Below are positions 1 through 7,423 of a stretch of 40,565 bases of DNA, piece by piece. The position numbers were made by a program, and so were the translations under genes. Under the pieces are notes generated by a model. It worked only from the letters and a program-made list of their open reading frames with translations. It was not told the DNA's origin and did not search any database. Positions within the stretch are counted from its first letter, which is position 1. Every line of letters begins with the position of its first letter. Source of the stretch: Clostridia bacterium (lineage in GTDB: Bacteria; Bacillota; Clostridia; Christensenellales; Borkfalkiaceae); NCBI GenBank assembly GCA_021202395.1, contig JAJQDC010000043.1:1-40565 (forward strand), read 5' to 3'.

Positions 1-21
1 TTTAAAGGATATTAAATACTG

Positions 22-50
22 TTGACAGTTTAGTAAAAATAGTGTAAAAT
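22..50 (+). promoter_or_regulatory. Sigma-A-type promoter of the pseudopilin gene
   Basis: TTGACA at 22-27, a 17-nt spacer and TAAAAT at 45-50 form a near-consensus vegetative promoter. It lies about 40 nt before the start at 90, with an AGGGAG ribosome site at 71-76 (spacing about 13 nt, somewhat long). Confidence 0.8.
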
Positions 51-89
51 TTTAACATAATATTTTATTCAGGGAGAAAATAAAAAGTT

Positions 90-785
90 ATGTCTGAATT
101 ACATAAAAACAAAGCCGCAGGCAAAAGGGGCTTTACTATTGTTGAATTATCGATAGTAATTGCCGTAATCGCCATTCTTGCGGCGATACTCGTTCCCACA
201 TTTGCAACCATTTTTGAAAAGGCTAACAAAACAAGCGCGTTGCAGAACGCCAAAAATACCGTAGCCGAGTACATAGCCGAATTTGACAAAAACCCCGAAG
301 ACGGCTCCGCAATTTACGACGGAAGCGATTATTTTATTTTGTTTTCTAAAGACGGCACCTACACTACGTATAATTACGTCAGCACCGACGAAAATTACAG
401 CTATATCAATGATGAGTATTACGTATTTGAAGGCGAAGTTGCAACGGTATACAATGCCGATGCGGCAACAATTAATGCGGGAATATATTCGAACGAAGAG
501 CTTTTAGAGCTTGCATTTGCAAACATTGAAGGTGAAAGTGATACAGATGAAATTACGGTAGTAAAACTCCCCACCACTACAGCAGAAAAGTATGATTATT
601 ACGTAGTTACCGAAGATGCAAGCAGCGGTTACGTTTTAACAGAAATCACTGTAACCATATCAACAGATACAACTTATACCTACGTCAAAGATACCAAAAC
701 GTATACAATAACATTAAATACACCTTCCGGCACATTCGCCGCCTGCACCGTTTACTACAACGCAACGGAAGCAGAAGCACAATAA
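90..785 (+). CDS. Prepilin-type N-terminal cleavage/methylation protein (pseudopilin-like)
   Basis: The 231-residue product opens with a short basic leader and then the class III signal G-FTIVELSIVIAVIAILAA, the pilin signature. The cut falls before F, the conserved Glu is at position +5, and a hydrophobic helix is followed by an alpha-helical spine with a KANKTSALQNAK-like stretch. The C-terminal two thirds is acidic and beta-rich (many Y, T, D, E), unlike any pilin head I recognise. The family is cleaved and N-methylated by a prepilin peptidase and assembles into type IV pili or type II-secretion-like filaments; neither partner is in this window. The gene has its own promoter (22-50) and terminator (824-850), so it is monocistronic. 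The N-terminal assignment is secure; the function of the head is unknown. Confidence 0.85.
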   Translation: MSELHKNKAAGKRGFTIVELSIVIAVIAILAAILVPTFATIFEKANKTSALQNAKNTVAEYIAEFDKNPEDGSAIYDGSDYFILFSKDGTYTTYNYVSTDENYSYINDEYYVFEGEVATVYNADAATINAGIYSNEELLELAFANIEGESDTDEITVVKLPTTTAEKYDYYVVTEDASSGYVLTEITVTISTDTTYTYVKDTKTYTITLNTPSGTFAACTVYYNATEAEAQ

Positions 786-823
786 AGCCATTAAATCGAT
801 AATATATGGCTACCAATACATAT

Positions 824-850
824 AAAGGCGGCAGATTCTCTGCCGCCTTT
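824..850. terminator. Intrinsic terminator-like hairpin, possibly bidirectional
   Basis: A perfect 12-bp stem (824-835 with 839-850) and a 3-nt loop. The AAA...TTT ends supply A/U runs on both sides. It follows the pseudopilin gene on the plus strand and the small ORF 855-989 on the minus strand. Confidence 0.75.
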
Positions 851-854
851 AAAG

Positions 855-989
855 CTATATAAGCCATAATTTGATATGTACCAATAACTCTATTTTATTT
901 TCAATTTCGTTTTTTTTGCTTAAATCATCTTCAGCAAAAACCTTATATGAAAGTGTTTCAAAGTTACTGATTATTTTTTCAATATCCAT
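855..989 (-). CDS. Possible small protein, 44 residues, unknown
   Basis: An ATG-to-TAG reading frame encodes 44 residues starting MDIEKIISNF and ending LLVHIKLWLI. It is rich in Glu, Lys and Ile and looks like one or two amphipathic helices. It lies downstream of the unknown gene 1072-1461 on the same strand and ends five bases before the 824-850 hairpin, which would serve as its terminator. The ribosome site is weak (GGGA about 13 nt upstream). I do not recognise it. The hairpin placement is the main support, and it could be chance. Confidence 0.35.
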   Translation of the reverse strand: MDIEKIISNFETLSYKVFAEDDLSKKNEIENKIELLVHIKLWLI

Positions 990-1071
990 AAAAATATTTT
1001 CCCGAATAATTTAAAAATCTCTTTTTCCAACGGCATTTATTGAAATAATAAAGCAACCATCATATATGGTG

Positions 1072-1461
1072 TCAATGGCCGCTTAACTTTATTAAATCAT
1101 TAAACAGCTGAAACCCGATGCCGAAGCTGGTATATAGCTGCAATGTTTTATTCCCTTGCTGGTTTAAACCTAACACAGTTAAAACTTTTTCAGGTGTTAC
1201 GCCTGCCGTCTTTTCAATGTTTGTATAGCGTTTGATAATCTCTTTATCGTCAATCAAATAGCATTTAAAATTCGAAACTGTGATTTCGTCTTCAGTATAC
1301 AAAGTTATTGTTTGCTCTTCCGCCGATATTTCAACAATTTTACCGTTTTCATATCCGCAACAAGGAAACGGCTTTACAATTTCGTTAAGCGAAATTTCCT
1401 TAACTTTATATTTAGTTTTCAGCAAATTTTCTGCACGTTTAAATGAAGCAATATATTTCAT
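1072..1461 (-). CDS. Hypothetical protein, 129 residues
   Basis: Not recognised. The product is soluble and mixed alpha/beta. Its N-terminal half reads like a small beta domain (KVKEISLNEIVKPFPCCGYE, then EEQTITLYTEDEITVSNF), and the C-terminal half is helical (ekvLTVLGLNQQGNKTL, then FQLFNDLIKLSGH). There is a vicinal Cys-Cys near residue 35. No signal peptide or membrane segment is visible. It starts 38 nt downstream of the DUF4143 ATPase stop on the same strand and could be cotranscribed with it, although its ribosome site is only an A-rich AAAGAAAAAG. Confidence 0.6.
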   Translation of the reverse strand: MKYIASFKRAENLLKTKYKVKEISLNEIVKPFPCCGYENGKIVEISAEEQTITLYTEDEITVSNFKCYLIDDKEIIKRYTNIEKTAGVTPEKVLTVLGLNQQGNKTLQLYTSFGIGFQLFNDLIKLSGH

Positions 1462-1499
1462 ATTCTTTTTCTTTATAAAGGTTATAGTGATTTATAATT

Positions 1500-2771
1500 T
1501 TAATACTTCAGACAATCAACGGGAACGACATACACACCGTCGGCACGTCTGTAAGCAAAAGGGGCAGTTCCTGAAATTACCATCAAAAATGCTGGCTCCT
1601 TCATTTTTTCAGTGTTGACATTTGCTTTTAACGCAAGCAAATTTTTTGCAGCTTCGTCTATATGGTCTGTGCCGAGTTTAATTTCTATTGCCGCCCAGTC
1701 GCCGTTACGCAAGTGTATTACGGCATCGCTTTCAAGCCCGTTTGAATCTCTGTAATGGTAGAGCGTTCCGTCAAGATAGTCGGCGTAAACCCTTAAATCT
1801 CTTACACACATACTTTCAAACATAAACCCGAACGTGTTTAAGTCGTTTATAAGGTCTTTGGGTCCTAAACCGAGAGCGGATATTGCTATAGACGGATCAA
1901 CGAAATGCCTTGTGTTAGACGTCCTTATTGCCGCTTTGGAACGCAAATTCGGATTCCATGCGGGGAGTTCTGCTACGGCAAACAACTTTTTAAGGGCGTT
2001 AACATAGGAAAGTACTGTATCTTCACTGAGCGAATCGGTATCGTTAGCTAACATATCTGCTCTTATCTGCGTGTTCTTTGCCTGGGTGCATATATTTCTT
2101 GAATAAGACCGCAGTAAAAGTTTTACCCTTTCTTCACTGCGCTCCACGCCGTCCACTTCCGACATATCCGTTTCTACAAGAGCATCATAGTAATCTCTCG
2201 CCTGACGCAAGGCAACCCCTTCAGATTGACCTACAGCAAGCGGCCATCCGCCGCGGCATACCAAAAAAGCAAGCCCCTTTAAATCGGTTTGGTTTTCACC
2301 GCTTACGTTACTTTCGCCATCAAACAAACTTTGAAAAGAAACTGTGCCGCTTGAATCTCCCGATTCAAAAAGCGTCATAGTGCTCATTGATATTTTAGAA
2401 ATTCTGCCTGTACCCGTATGCGTGATTTCCTTTTTATCAGGCGGAACGGCGGAACCCGTCAATATAAACTGACCGAACTTGCCCCTGCGGTCAATCTCAT
2501 ACCTGACGGCATCCCATAATTTTGGGGCAAGCTGCCATTCATCTATAAGGCGTGGATTTGTCCCTTCAAGAATATATGAAGGGTTAATTGAAACCATCTC
2601 CGCATACTGGTTTCGCCTTACGGGGTCGTCCATACGAATAATACTCTTTGCAATCTGTTCCGCCGTAGTAGTTTTACCGCACCATTTGGGGCCCTGCACC
2701 AAAACCGCCCCGCGGGCTTCTAACGCTTCCTTTAATAGTTTATCTGCAATTCTTGAACGATACTGGCTCAT
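1500..2771 (-). CDS. AAA-type ATPase with DUF4143 C-terminal domain
   Basis: A 423-residue protein of the large AAA_14/DUF4143 family. The N-terminus carries a Walker A loop (GPKWCGKTT, about residues 27-35), a Walker-B-like LIDEWQ and the sensor-like FILTGS near residue 105. The C-terminal part (about 215-400) has the DUF4143 features, including FESMCVRDLRVYAD and the nuclease-fold-like ESDAVIHLRNGDWAAIEIK. The family is widespread in gut anaerobes; its cellular role is not established, although the C-terminal domain resembles restriction-endonuclease-like folds. The start is set by AAAGGAG 6 nt upstream. It has its own promoter (2790-2818) with tandem repeats just upstream, so it may be a stand-alone, possibly self-regulated unit. 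Confidence 0.85.
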   Translation of the reverse strand: MSQYRSRIADKLLKEALEARGAVLVQGPKWCGKTTTAEQIAKSIIRMDDPVRRNQYAEMVSINPSYILEGTNPRLIDEWQLAPKLWDAVRYEIDRRGKFGQFILTGSAVPPDKKEITHTGTGRISKISMSTMTLFESGDSSGTVSFQSLFDGESNVSGENQTDLKGLAFLVCRGGWPLAVGQSEGVALRQARDYYDALVETDMSEVDGVERSEERVKLLLRSYSRNICTQAKNTQIRADMLANDTDSLSEDTVLSYVNALKKLFAVAELPAWNPNLRSKAAIRTSNTRHFVDPSIAISALGLGPKDLINDLNTFGFMFESMCVRDLRVYADYLDGTLYHYRDSNGLESDAVIHLRNGDWAAIEIKLGTDHIDEAAKNLLALKANVNTEKMKEPAFLMVISGTAPFAYRRADGVYVVPVDCLKY

Positions 2772-2789
2772 AACTTTCTCCTTTTAAGT

Positions 2790-2818
2790 ATGATACCATA
2801 CCCACCCACATTTGTCAA
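2790..2818 (-). promoter_or_regulatory. Promoter of the DUF4143 ATPase gene
   Basis: Reading the minus strand, TTGACA (2818-2813), a 17-nt spacer and TATCAT (2795-2790) precede the AAAGGAG ribosome site. The G-rich spacer (GGGTGGGTATGG) is unusual. Confidence 0.7.
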
Positions 2819-2823
2819 TACTT

Positions 2824-2882
2824 TTCGGCGTTTTGTGGCGATTTTGTTCGGCGTTTTGTGGCGATTTCGTTCGGCGTTTTGG
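2824..2882. repeat. 23-bp tandem repeat, about 2.6 copies, abutting the -35 box
   Basis: The unit TTCGGCGTTTTGTGGCGATT plus TTG (or TCG) occurs at 2824-2846 and 2847-2869, with a partial third copy at 2870-2882. The array begins five bases upstream of the -35 box of the ATPase promoter, the place expected for an activator or repressor site. Confidence 0.85.
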
Positions 2883-2890
2883 AGATATAT

Positions 2891-2920
2891 AAAAAACACA
2901 ACCGTAAGGCTGTGTTTTTT
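2891..2920 (-). terminator. Terminator of the ECF/ABC transporter operon
   Basis: A stem of 12 paired bases with one mismatch (2891-2903 with 2908-2920) and a GTAA loop ends in a T6 run on the minus strand, 13 nt after the EcfA stop. An A-run on the other side makes it potentially bidirectional. Confidence 0.85.
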
Positions 2921-2933
2921 ATAATTATTTAAT

Positions 2934-4343
2934 TTACTTTCCGAAATAATCTTTTACTAATTCCTTGCCGCCCTGTTTTGCAACTATGCCATCTTTAATT
3001 AAAATTGCTTTATCGCAAAGCGCCTCGGCGCAGCGCACGTCGTGGGTTACGGTTATCATCGTGTTGCCGCTCTTATTATGCAAGTCGTTCAAAATATTTA
3101 CCATATCGCAGAGCCCGTCGTAATCTTGACCAACGGTAGGTTCGTCCAGAAGCAAAATTTTGGGATTGCAGGCAACAACGGCGGCTATACTCACTCTGCG
3201 CTTTTGCCCTTCGGAAAGGGACTGCGGGTGCCTGTTTGCAAGATGACGGAGTTTAAATAAATCTATAATAGTTTGGGCATATTCGGGGGTTTGTGCACCG
3301 AATAAAATCTCCTTTTCAACCGTGGGCATAAAAAGCTGGTAGTCGGGATTCTGATACACCACTCCCACCGCCTTAAACCACTTTTTATTGCCCTTTTTAC
3401 CCTTAAACCCGGGTAGTACGCTCTGTTCTACGCTGCCGCCCGTAGGTTTGTTAAGTCTTGCTATAATGCGCATAAGCGTAGTTTTGCCGCAACCGTTTTC
3501 ACCGAGCAGTACCACCCTGCTGCCCTTTGGTATATCAAAGGTAACGCTTTTTAAAATCTCTCGTTTTTTTGCGGTAAAAGCTACTTGGTTAAGGGATAGT
3601 ATCGTGTCAATCTTTGTAAATACAGGGCAAATATCTTCGATTTTTGTAGTCTGTGATGTAAGATAACTGCTCCTATCCGCCACTTCTTCCGTCCTGCCGC
3701 CGCCGACGTGCCAAACTCTGTCTACATAAGGTAGCACCATATCTAAACGGTGCTCTATAACAATTACGCAATAGCCCGCCTTTGCCAGCGAGCGCAGCGT
3801 GGACATCAATAAGTCAGCCCCGTCTTTATCCAGATTAGCCAAAGGCTCGTCTAATATTATAATCTTCTGCCCCATAGCAAGCGTGGACGCCGTAATTAAT
3901 CTCTGTTTCTGCCCGCCCGATAAAGTACGCGTCTGCCAAGATTTATCCAGCTTTAACAGATTACAAACAATATTTATCTGTTTTTTAATTGTTTCCTGCG
4001 GAAAAGCTAAATTTTCACAGCCGAAAGCAATTTCATCTTCTACAATTTTATGTACTATCTGCTCGTCGGCGTTCTGCAAAACCAAGCCAACTTTGCGGCA
4101 TATGTAGCCTAACTTTTTGCCCTTTATATCTTCGCCGTCAATAAAAACTTCGCCCGAAAGGGTACCTTCGGTAACGTTTGGAATAACGCCGCTGATTATG
4201 TACATAAGCGTGCTTTTGCCTTCACCTGAGTGCCCCGAAACCAAAGTAATTTCGCCATATTCGGCGGTGAATCTGATATTATCAAGTATCTTAGTATTGC
4301 CGTCGTAAGAAAAACTTACGTTATTTAAATTAATCGCGCTCAT
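2934..4343 (-). CDS. ECF transporter ATPase, two nucleotide-binding domains fused (EcfA-EcfA', SiaH-like)
   Basis: A 469-residue cytoplasmic ATPase made of two complete ABC domains. Domain 1 has Walker A GHSGEGKST (about residue 37), signature LSGGQKQR and Walker B IIILDEPLANLD. Domain 2 has Walker A GENGCGKTT (about 282), signature LSEGQKRR and Walker B ILLLDEPTVGQD. It would power the ECF transporter formed with the adjacent T (4340-5014) and S (5016-5720) components. Its ATG overlaps the EcfT stop (ATGA), so the two are translationally coupled. The fused arrangement is common for stand-alone (group I) ECF systems. Next to a Trep_Strep-type S component and an exporter-fold ABC pair it corresponds to SiaH of the streptococcal sia heme operon; the substrate remains an inference. 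Confidence 0.93.
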   Translation of the reverse strand: MSAINLNNVSFSYDGNTKILDNIRFTAEYGEITLVSGHSGEGKSTLMYIISGVIPNVTEGTLSGEVFIDGEDIKGKKLGYICRKVGLVLQNADEQIVHKIVEDEIAFGCENLAFPQETIKKQINIVCNLLKLDKSWQTRTLSGGQKQRLITASTLAMGQKIIILDEPLANLDKDGADLLMSTLRSLAKAGYCVIVIEHRLDMVLPYVDRVWHVGGGRTEEVADRSSYLTSQTTKIEDICPVFTKIDTILSLNQVAFTAKKREILKSVTFDIPKGSRVVLLGENGCGKTTLMRIIARLNKPTGGSVEQSVLPGFKGKKGNKKWFKAVGVVYQNPDYQLFMPTVEKEILFGAQTPEYAQTIIDLFKLRHLANRHPQSLSEGQKRRVSIAAVVACNPKILLLDEPTVGQDYDGLCDMVNILNDLHNKSGNTMITVTHDVRCAEALCDKAILIKDGIVAKQGGKELVKDYFGK

Positions 4344-5014
4344 AATATCACCGTTAAAACCATTCCGATAATTAACCCTATTAAAAATAGTATGTCGGTA
4401 ATAGCGACACGTTCAGGTTTATATACTGAATATTTTACCTTACCCAGCGCAAAACCGCGGGTTTCTACCGAGAGTGAAAGGGTATCGGATATATTAACCA
4501 GCCGCATTACAAGCGGCACTAAAAAGGCGCGGTAAAATATTTTGGGGTTTAGCATACCGCCTGCGCCGCGGGTTTTCATCGCTTCGCGCACGCGCCTTAT
4601 TTCCGTTTTTAAAAGCGGCATAAACGAAGTTGTAATAAGCATTCCAAGCGTAATTGACCGCGGGGTATGCACCTGCGAAAGCGCACGCACGGTTGAGACG
4701 GACTCGCAGGCAGAAGCCACTGCCATACCTGAAAACACCGCACCGAAGCGGTTTGCCATAGCCAATGCAGACATTGCGCTTCCCGAAGCCGCATAGGTAA
4801 TACCTGCGAATATGCCGCCTACTATAATAAAGGCAGCCAACATTCTTACGCAAGACCGGGCGCAGCCGAATATGCAAAGCCACACGAATAAGGCAATTAA
4901 AAAATAGCTGCACTCAACGTGCTTTGCCATAACCAGCCCGAAAATTATTATAGCTACCGCCGCAATTACATTCACCAGCGGAAAGAGTTTGTATTTTGGT
5001 TTAAAAAAAGCCAT
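4340..5014 (-). CDS. ECF transporter T component (EcfT, CbiQ-like; SiaG-like)
   Basis: A 224-residue integral membrane protein with about five hydrophobic segments. It carries the two coupling-helix Arg motifs of the family in its C-terminal half: around SFMPLLKTEIRRVREAMKTRG (A-R-G type motif, about residues 128-150) and SLSVETRGFALGK (about 179-192). The T subunit links the S component to the ATPases. It sits one base after the S-component stop and overlaps the ATPase start by four bases, so S, T and A form one tightly coupled translational unit. Confidence 0.9.
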   Translation of the reverse strand: MAFFKPKYKLFPLVNVIAAVAIIIFGLVMAKHVECSYFLIALFVWLCIFGCARSCVRMLAAFIIVGGIFAGITYAASGSAMSALAMANRFGAVFSGMAVASACESVSTVRALSQVHTPRSITLGMLITTSFMPLLKTEIRRVREAMKTRGAGGMLNPKIFYRAFLVPLVMRLVNISDTLSLSVETRGFALGKVKYSVYKPERVAITDILFLIGLIIGMVLTVIL

Positions 5015-5015
5015 T

Positions 5016-5720
5016 TTAATTTTTAAGTACCCCTGCCTTTCTTAACTCTCTGGAAATCACCATTCCAAGTAAAGAGCCTACAAAGCAAATTGCAATTACG
5101 GCTATCACAATACCTGCAATAACACCTGCGCTTGCGTTGCCGCCTATGTACATACTAACCGCCGCCTTTTCGGTACCGTCAACCGTGTACATTACGTTGT
5201 AGTAAAGATACATAAACGGCAGAGTCATCGGCATATACAGCGTACCTGCGAACACACACGCCCAGTCAGATTTATAGCCCCTGAAAATGAGCAAAGTCAG
5301 AAGTTCGGCTATAAGTCCGCACACCACTATAAACGCCATAGGCGGGAACATAAACACAAGAAATATTCCCATAAACGCCGACTGGAATAAAAGCGCACCA
5401 GGCTTGCGCACCTTCATCATTCCTATTACGGGGAACAGCGAAAACTGTAAACCCAGCCCCATCTGTATAATCCCATAGCACGGCACGTTTACCAAAAGCG
5501 GCATAAAGGCGCTTGTAACCAGCGTGCATGCCGTGATTATTGCAAGAAAGACGATATCCTTAATTTTATACTTTTTAAATATTTTACCGTCGGCTTCAGT
5601 TTGTTCTACGGCGTCCGTCCTTACCGCCGTTGTTGCCTCTGCCGCTGTTTCTTCCTGCGCATGCTGTGCGTTTTGTATTAACTGCTCGGCGGCGAGATCG
5701 TTGTTTTTTTGTTCGTCCAT
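5016..5720 (-). CDS. ECF transporter S component, Trep_Strep/MptE-like family (SiaF-like)
   Basis: A 234-residue protein with an unusual hydrophilic, Glu/Ala/Gln-rich cytoplasmic leader of about 50 residues, followed by six membrane segments typical of ECF substrate-capture subunits. The start of the membrane part (KYKIKDIVFLAIITACTLV) is the usual S-component opening, with small residues in TM1 for EcfT contact. Composition and neighbourhood match the Trep_Strep family, whose streptococcal member SiaF takes up heme. AAGGAG lies 8 nt before the start. Substrate is inferred from the operon layout and the NEAT-like protein upstream, not from motif residues. Confidence 0.82.
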   Translation of the reverse strand: MDEQKNNDLAAEQLIQNAQHAQEETAAEATTAVRTDAVEQTEADGKIFKKYKIKDIVFLAIITACTLVTSAFMPLLVNVPCYGIIQMGLGLQFSLFPVIGMMKVRKPGALLFQSAFMGIFLVFMFPPMAFIVVCGLIAELLTLLIFRGYKSDWACVFAGTLYMPMTLPFMYLYYNVMYTVDGTEKAAVSMYIGGNASAGVIAGIVIAVIAICFVGSLLGMVISRELRKAGVLKN

Positions 5721-5734
5721 TATTATACTCCTTG

Positions 5735-7423
5735 TTAAACTTCTTTCATATAACCGCTATCTACACGGTAAATTCTGTCCGCTATCGCCATAGTAGATTC
5801 CCTGTGCGAAACCAAAATAATGCTGCGCTTGTTCTTCTGCTCGGCAAGGGCTTTTAAAATTATGCCTTCGTTTATGCTGTCTACATTGCTCGTAGGCTCG
5901 TCCAGAAGTATCAGGCTGCTGCCGCTTAAAAAGGCACGGGCAAGACCTATACGTTGTTTTTCTCCTGCAGACAGATTGTCGCCCAATGCCCCGACCTGCG
6001 TTTTATAGCCCTGGGGAAGCGTCATAATAAAATCGTGTACCGAAGCCATTTTGCACGCCGCTTCTAACTCGGCTTGCGTGGCGTTCTTTTTTGCAATACG
6101 AAGGTTGTCTTCTATGCTCATATCAAAAAGATAGGTGCTCTGCGAAACCATAGAAACGTTGTCAGATAAACTGTCCGAATTTATGCCGTCTATATCAATT
6201 CCGTTGTAATTTATCGTGCCGCCGTCCTTTTGCCAGAACCTTAAAAGCAATTTAAGGAACGTGGACTTGCCGCATCCGCTTTCGCCGACTATACCCACAA
6301 TTTCGCCCTTTTGAGCGTGCATACAAATATCTTGTAATACGGCGGTCTGCTTGTCGTAAGAAAAGTTTAAATCGTTTACCTGTAAATTATCAAATGTAAA
6401 GTCCTTGCCATCAGTAATTGCCGTAACCGCAGGCTGTTCTTCCAAAAGATTTAATACCCTGTCGCCGCTGGCAAAAGTCTGCGTAAGGTTGCCCGGCAGT
6501 GCCGAAACTGCGCTTACGGGACCGAAACTTGAAAACACTGCCACAACGCCGATTATCATTTTACCTATGGTGAGCGTACCGCAGTTTACAAGCACAATGC
6601 CCACGATAAGAGTTACCGCGATAAACAGTGTTATCGTAAGCTCGGTTGCCGCCTGTGCCGCCGACGTGTCGTGCTTCATCTTTTTTGTCTCTTTAAGCAA
6701 AATATCTGAACGGCAGTTTACTTCACTCTCCCTTTCGGCTTCGGCGTTGTTTAAAACTATATCTTTAACGCCCTTTATGCTGTCTAAAAAGTACGCGTTG
6801 AAGGAAGCGAACTCCCTGCGGTAGTTTACGCCCGACTGCTTTAATTTACCCGACGAGATAAGCGGAACTACAATTCCTATGGATATATATCCGAGCAATG
6901 CAATGAGTGCCAGCCACCAGCTTGAAATAAAGCCGACGAACAGGAACACGCCCAGCGACACTAAAACCGCGATACACACGGGGCTTATTGTATGCGCATA
7001 GAACACTTCAAGCGTCTCTATATCTGAAGTTATCATTGCTATTATGCTGCCCTTTTGCTTGCTTTCGAGCTTGGCGGGGCAGAGAATACGCAGCGCGGCA
7101 AAGATTTTATCCCTTAAAACGGCTAAAAGCCTGAACGCTATATAATGGTTACTGTATTGCTCTAAATACCGCAAAAGACCGCGCAGTATGCCAAAACCAA
7201 CGGCTAAACCTATTATCCAGCCGTAGGAAAGGGCGATACTTTCGCCAAGGGCCTTTGCTATGCCGACCGCGCCCATTACCGTTACGCCGATAGAGCACAC
7301 GTAGCCAAGACAGCCGTTGAACACGGCTAAAAGCATAATATAGGCTAAACTTCCTAAAAGGGTTATAAGGCTTGCCATAATCTTTATCCCGCTTCGGCGG
7401 GTTGCCGTTTTCTGCGCCTTCAT
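5735..7423 (-). CDS. ABC transporter ATP-binding/permease protein, exporter fold (SiaE-like)
   Basis: A 562-residue half-transporter with six N-terminal membrane helices (about 1-310) and a C-terminal ATPase: Walker A GESGCGKST (about 386), signature LSAGEKQR, Walker B LILLDEPTSNVD, then the H-loop LVSHRES. It pairs with the gene immediately upstream, which it overlaps by ATGA, as a heterodimer. Members next to ECF heme systems (siaDE) and siderophore importers (YbtPQ, IrtAB) have the exporter fold but some of them import, so direction cannot be read from the sequence. It ends 14 nt before the S-component gene. Confidence 0.9.
   Translation of the reverse strand: MKAQKTATRRSGIKIMASLITLLGSLAYIMLLAVFNGCLGYVCSIGVTVMGAVGIAKALGESIALSYGWIIGLAVGFGILRGLLRYLEQYSNHYIAFRLLAVLRDKIFAALRILCPAKLESKQKGSIIAMITSDIETLEVFYAHTISPVCIAVLVSLGVFLFVGFISSWWLALIALLGYISIGIVVPLISSGKLKQSGVNYRREFASFNAYFLDSIKGVKDIVLNNAEAERESEVNCRSDILLKETKKMKHDTSAAQAATELTITLFIAVTLIVGIVLVNCGTLTIGKMIIGVVAVFSSFGPVSAVSALPGNLTQTFASGDRVLNLLEEQPAVTAITDGKDFTFDNLQVNDLNFSYDKQTAVLQDICMHAQKGEIVGIVGESGCGKSTFLKLLLRFWQKDGGTINYNGIDIDGINSDSLSDNVSMVSQSTYLFDMSIEDNLRIAKKNATQAELEAACKMASVHDFIMTLPQGYKTQVGALGDNLSAGEKQRIGLARAFLSGSSLILLDEPTSNVDSINEGIILKALAEQKNKRSIILVSHRESTMAIADRIYRVDSGYMKEV

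Noticed and set aside
2824-2882. CRISPR-like array
   Set aside because: Units are directly adjacent with no unique spacers, and no cas genes are present.
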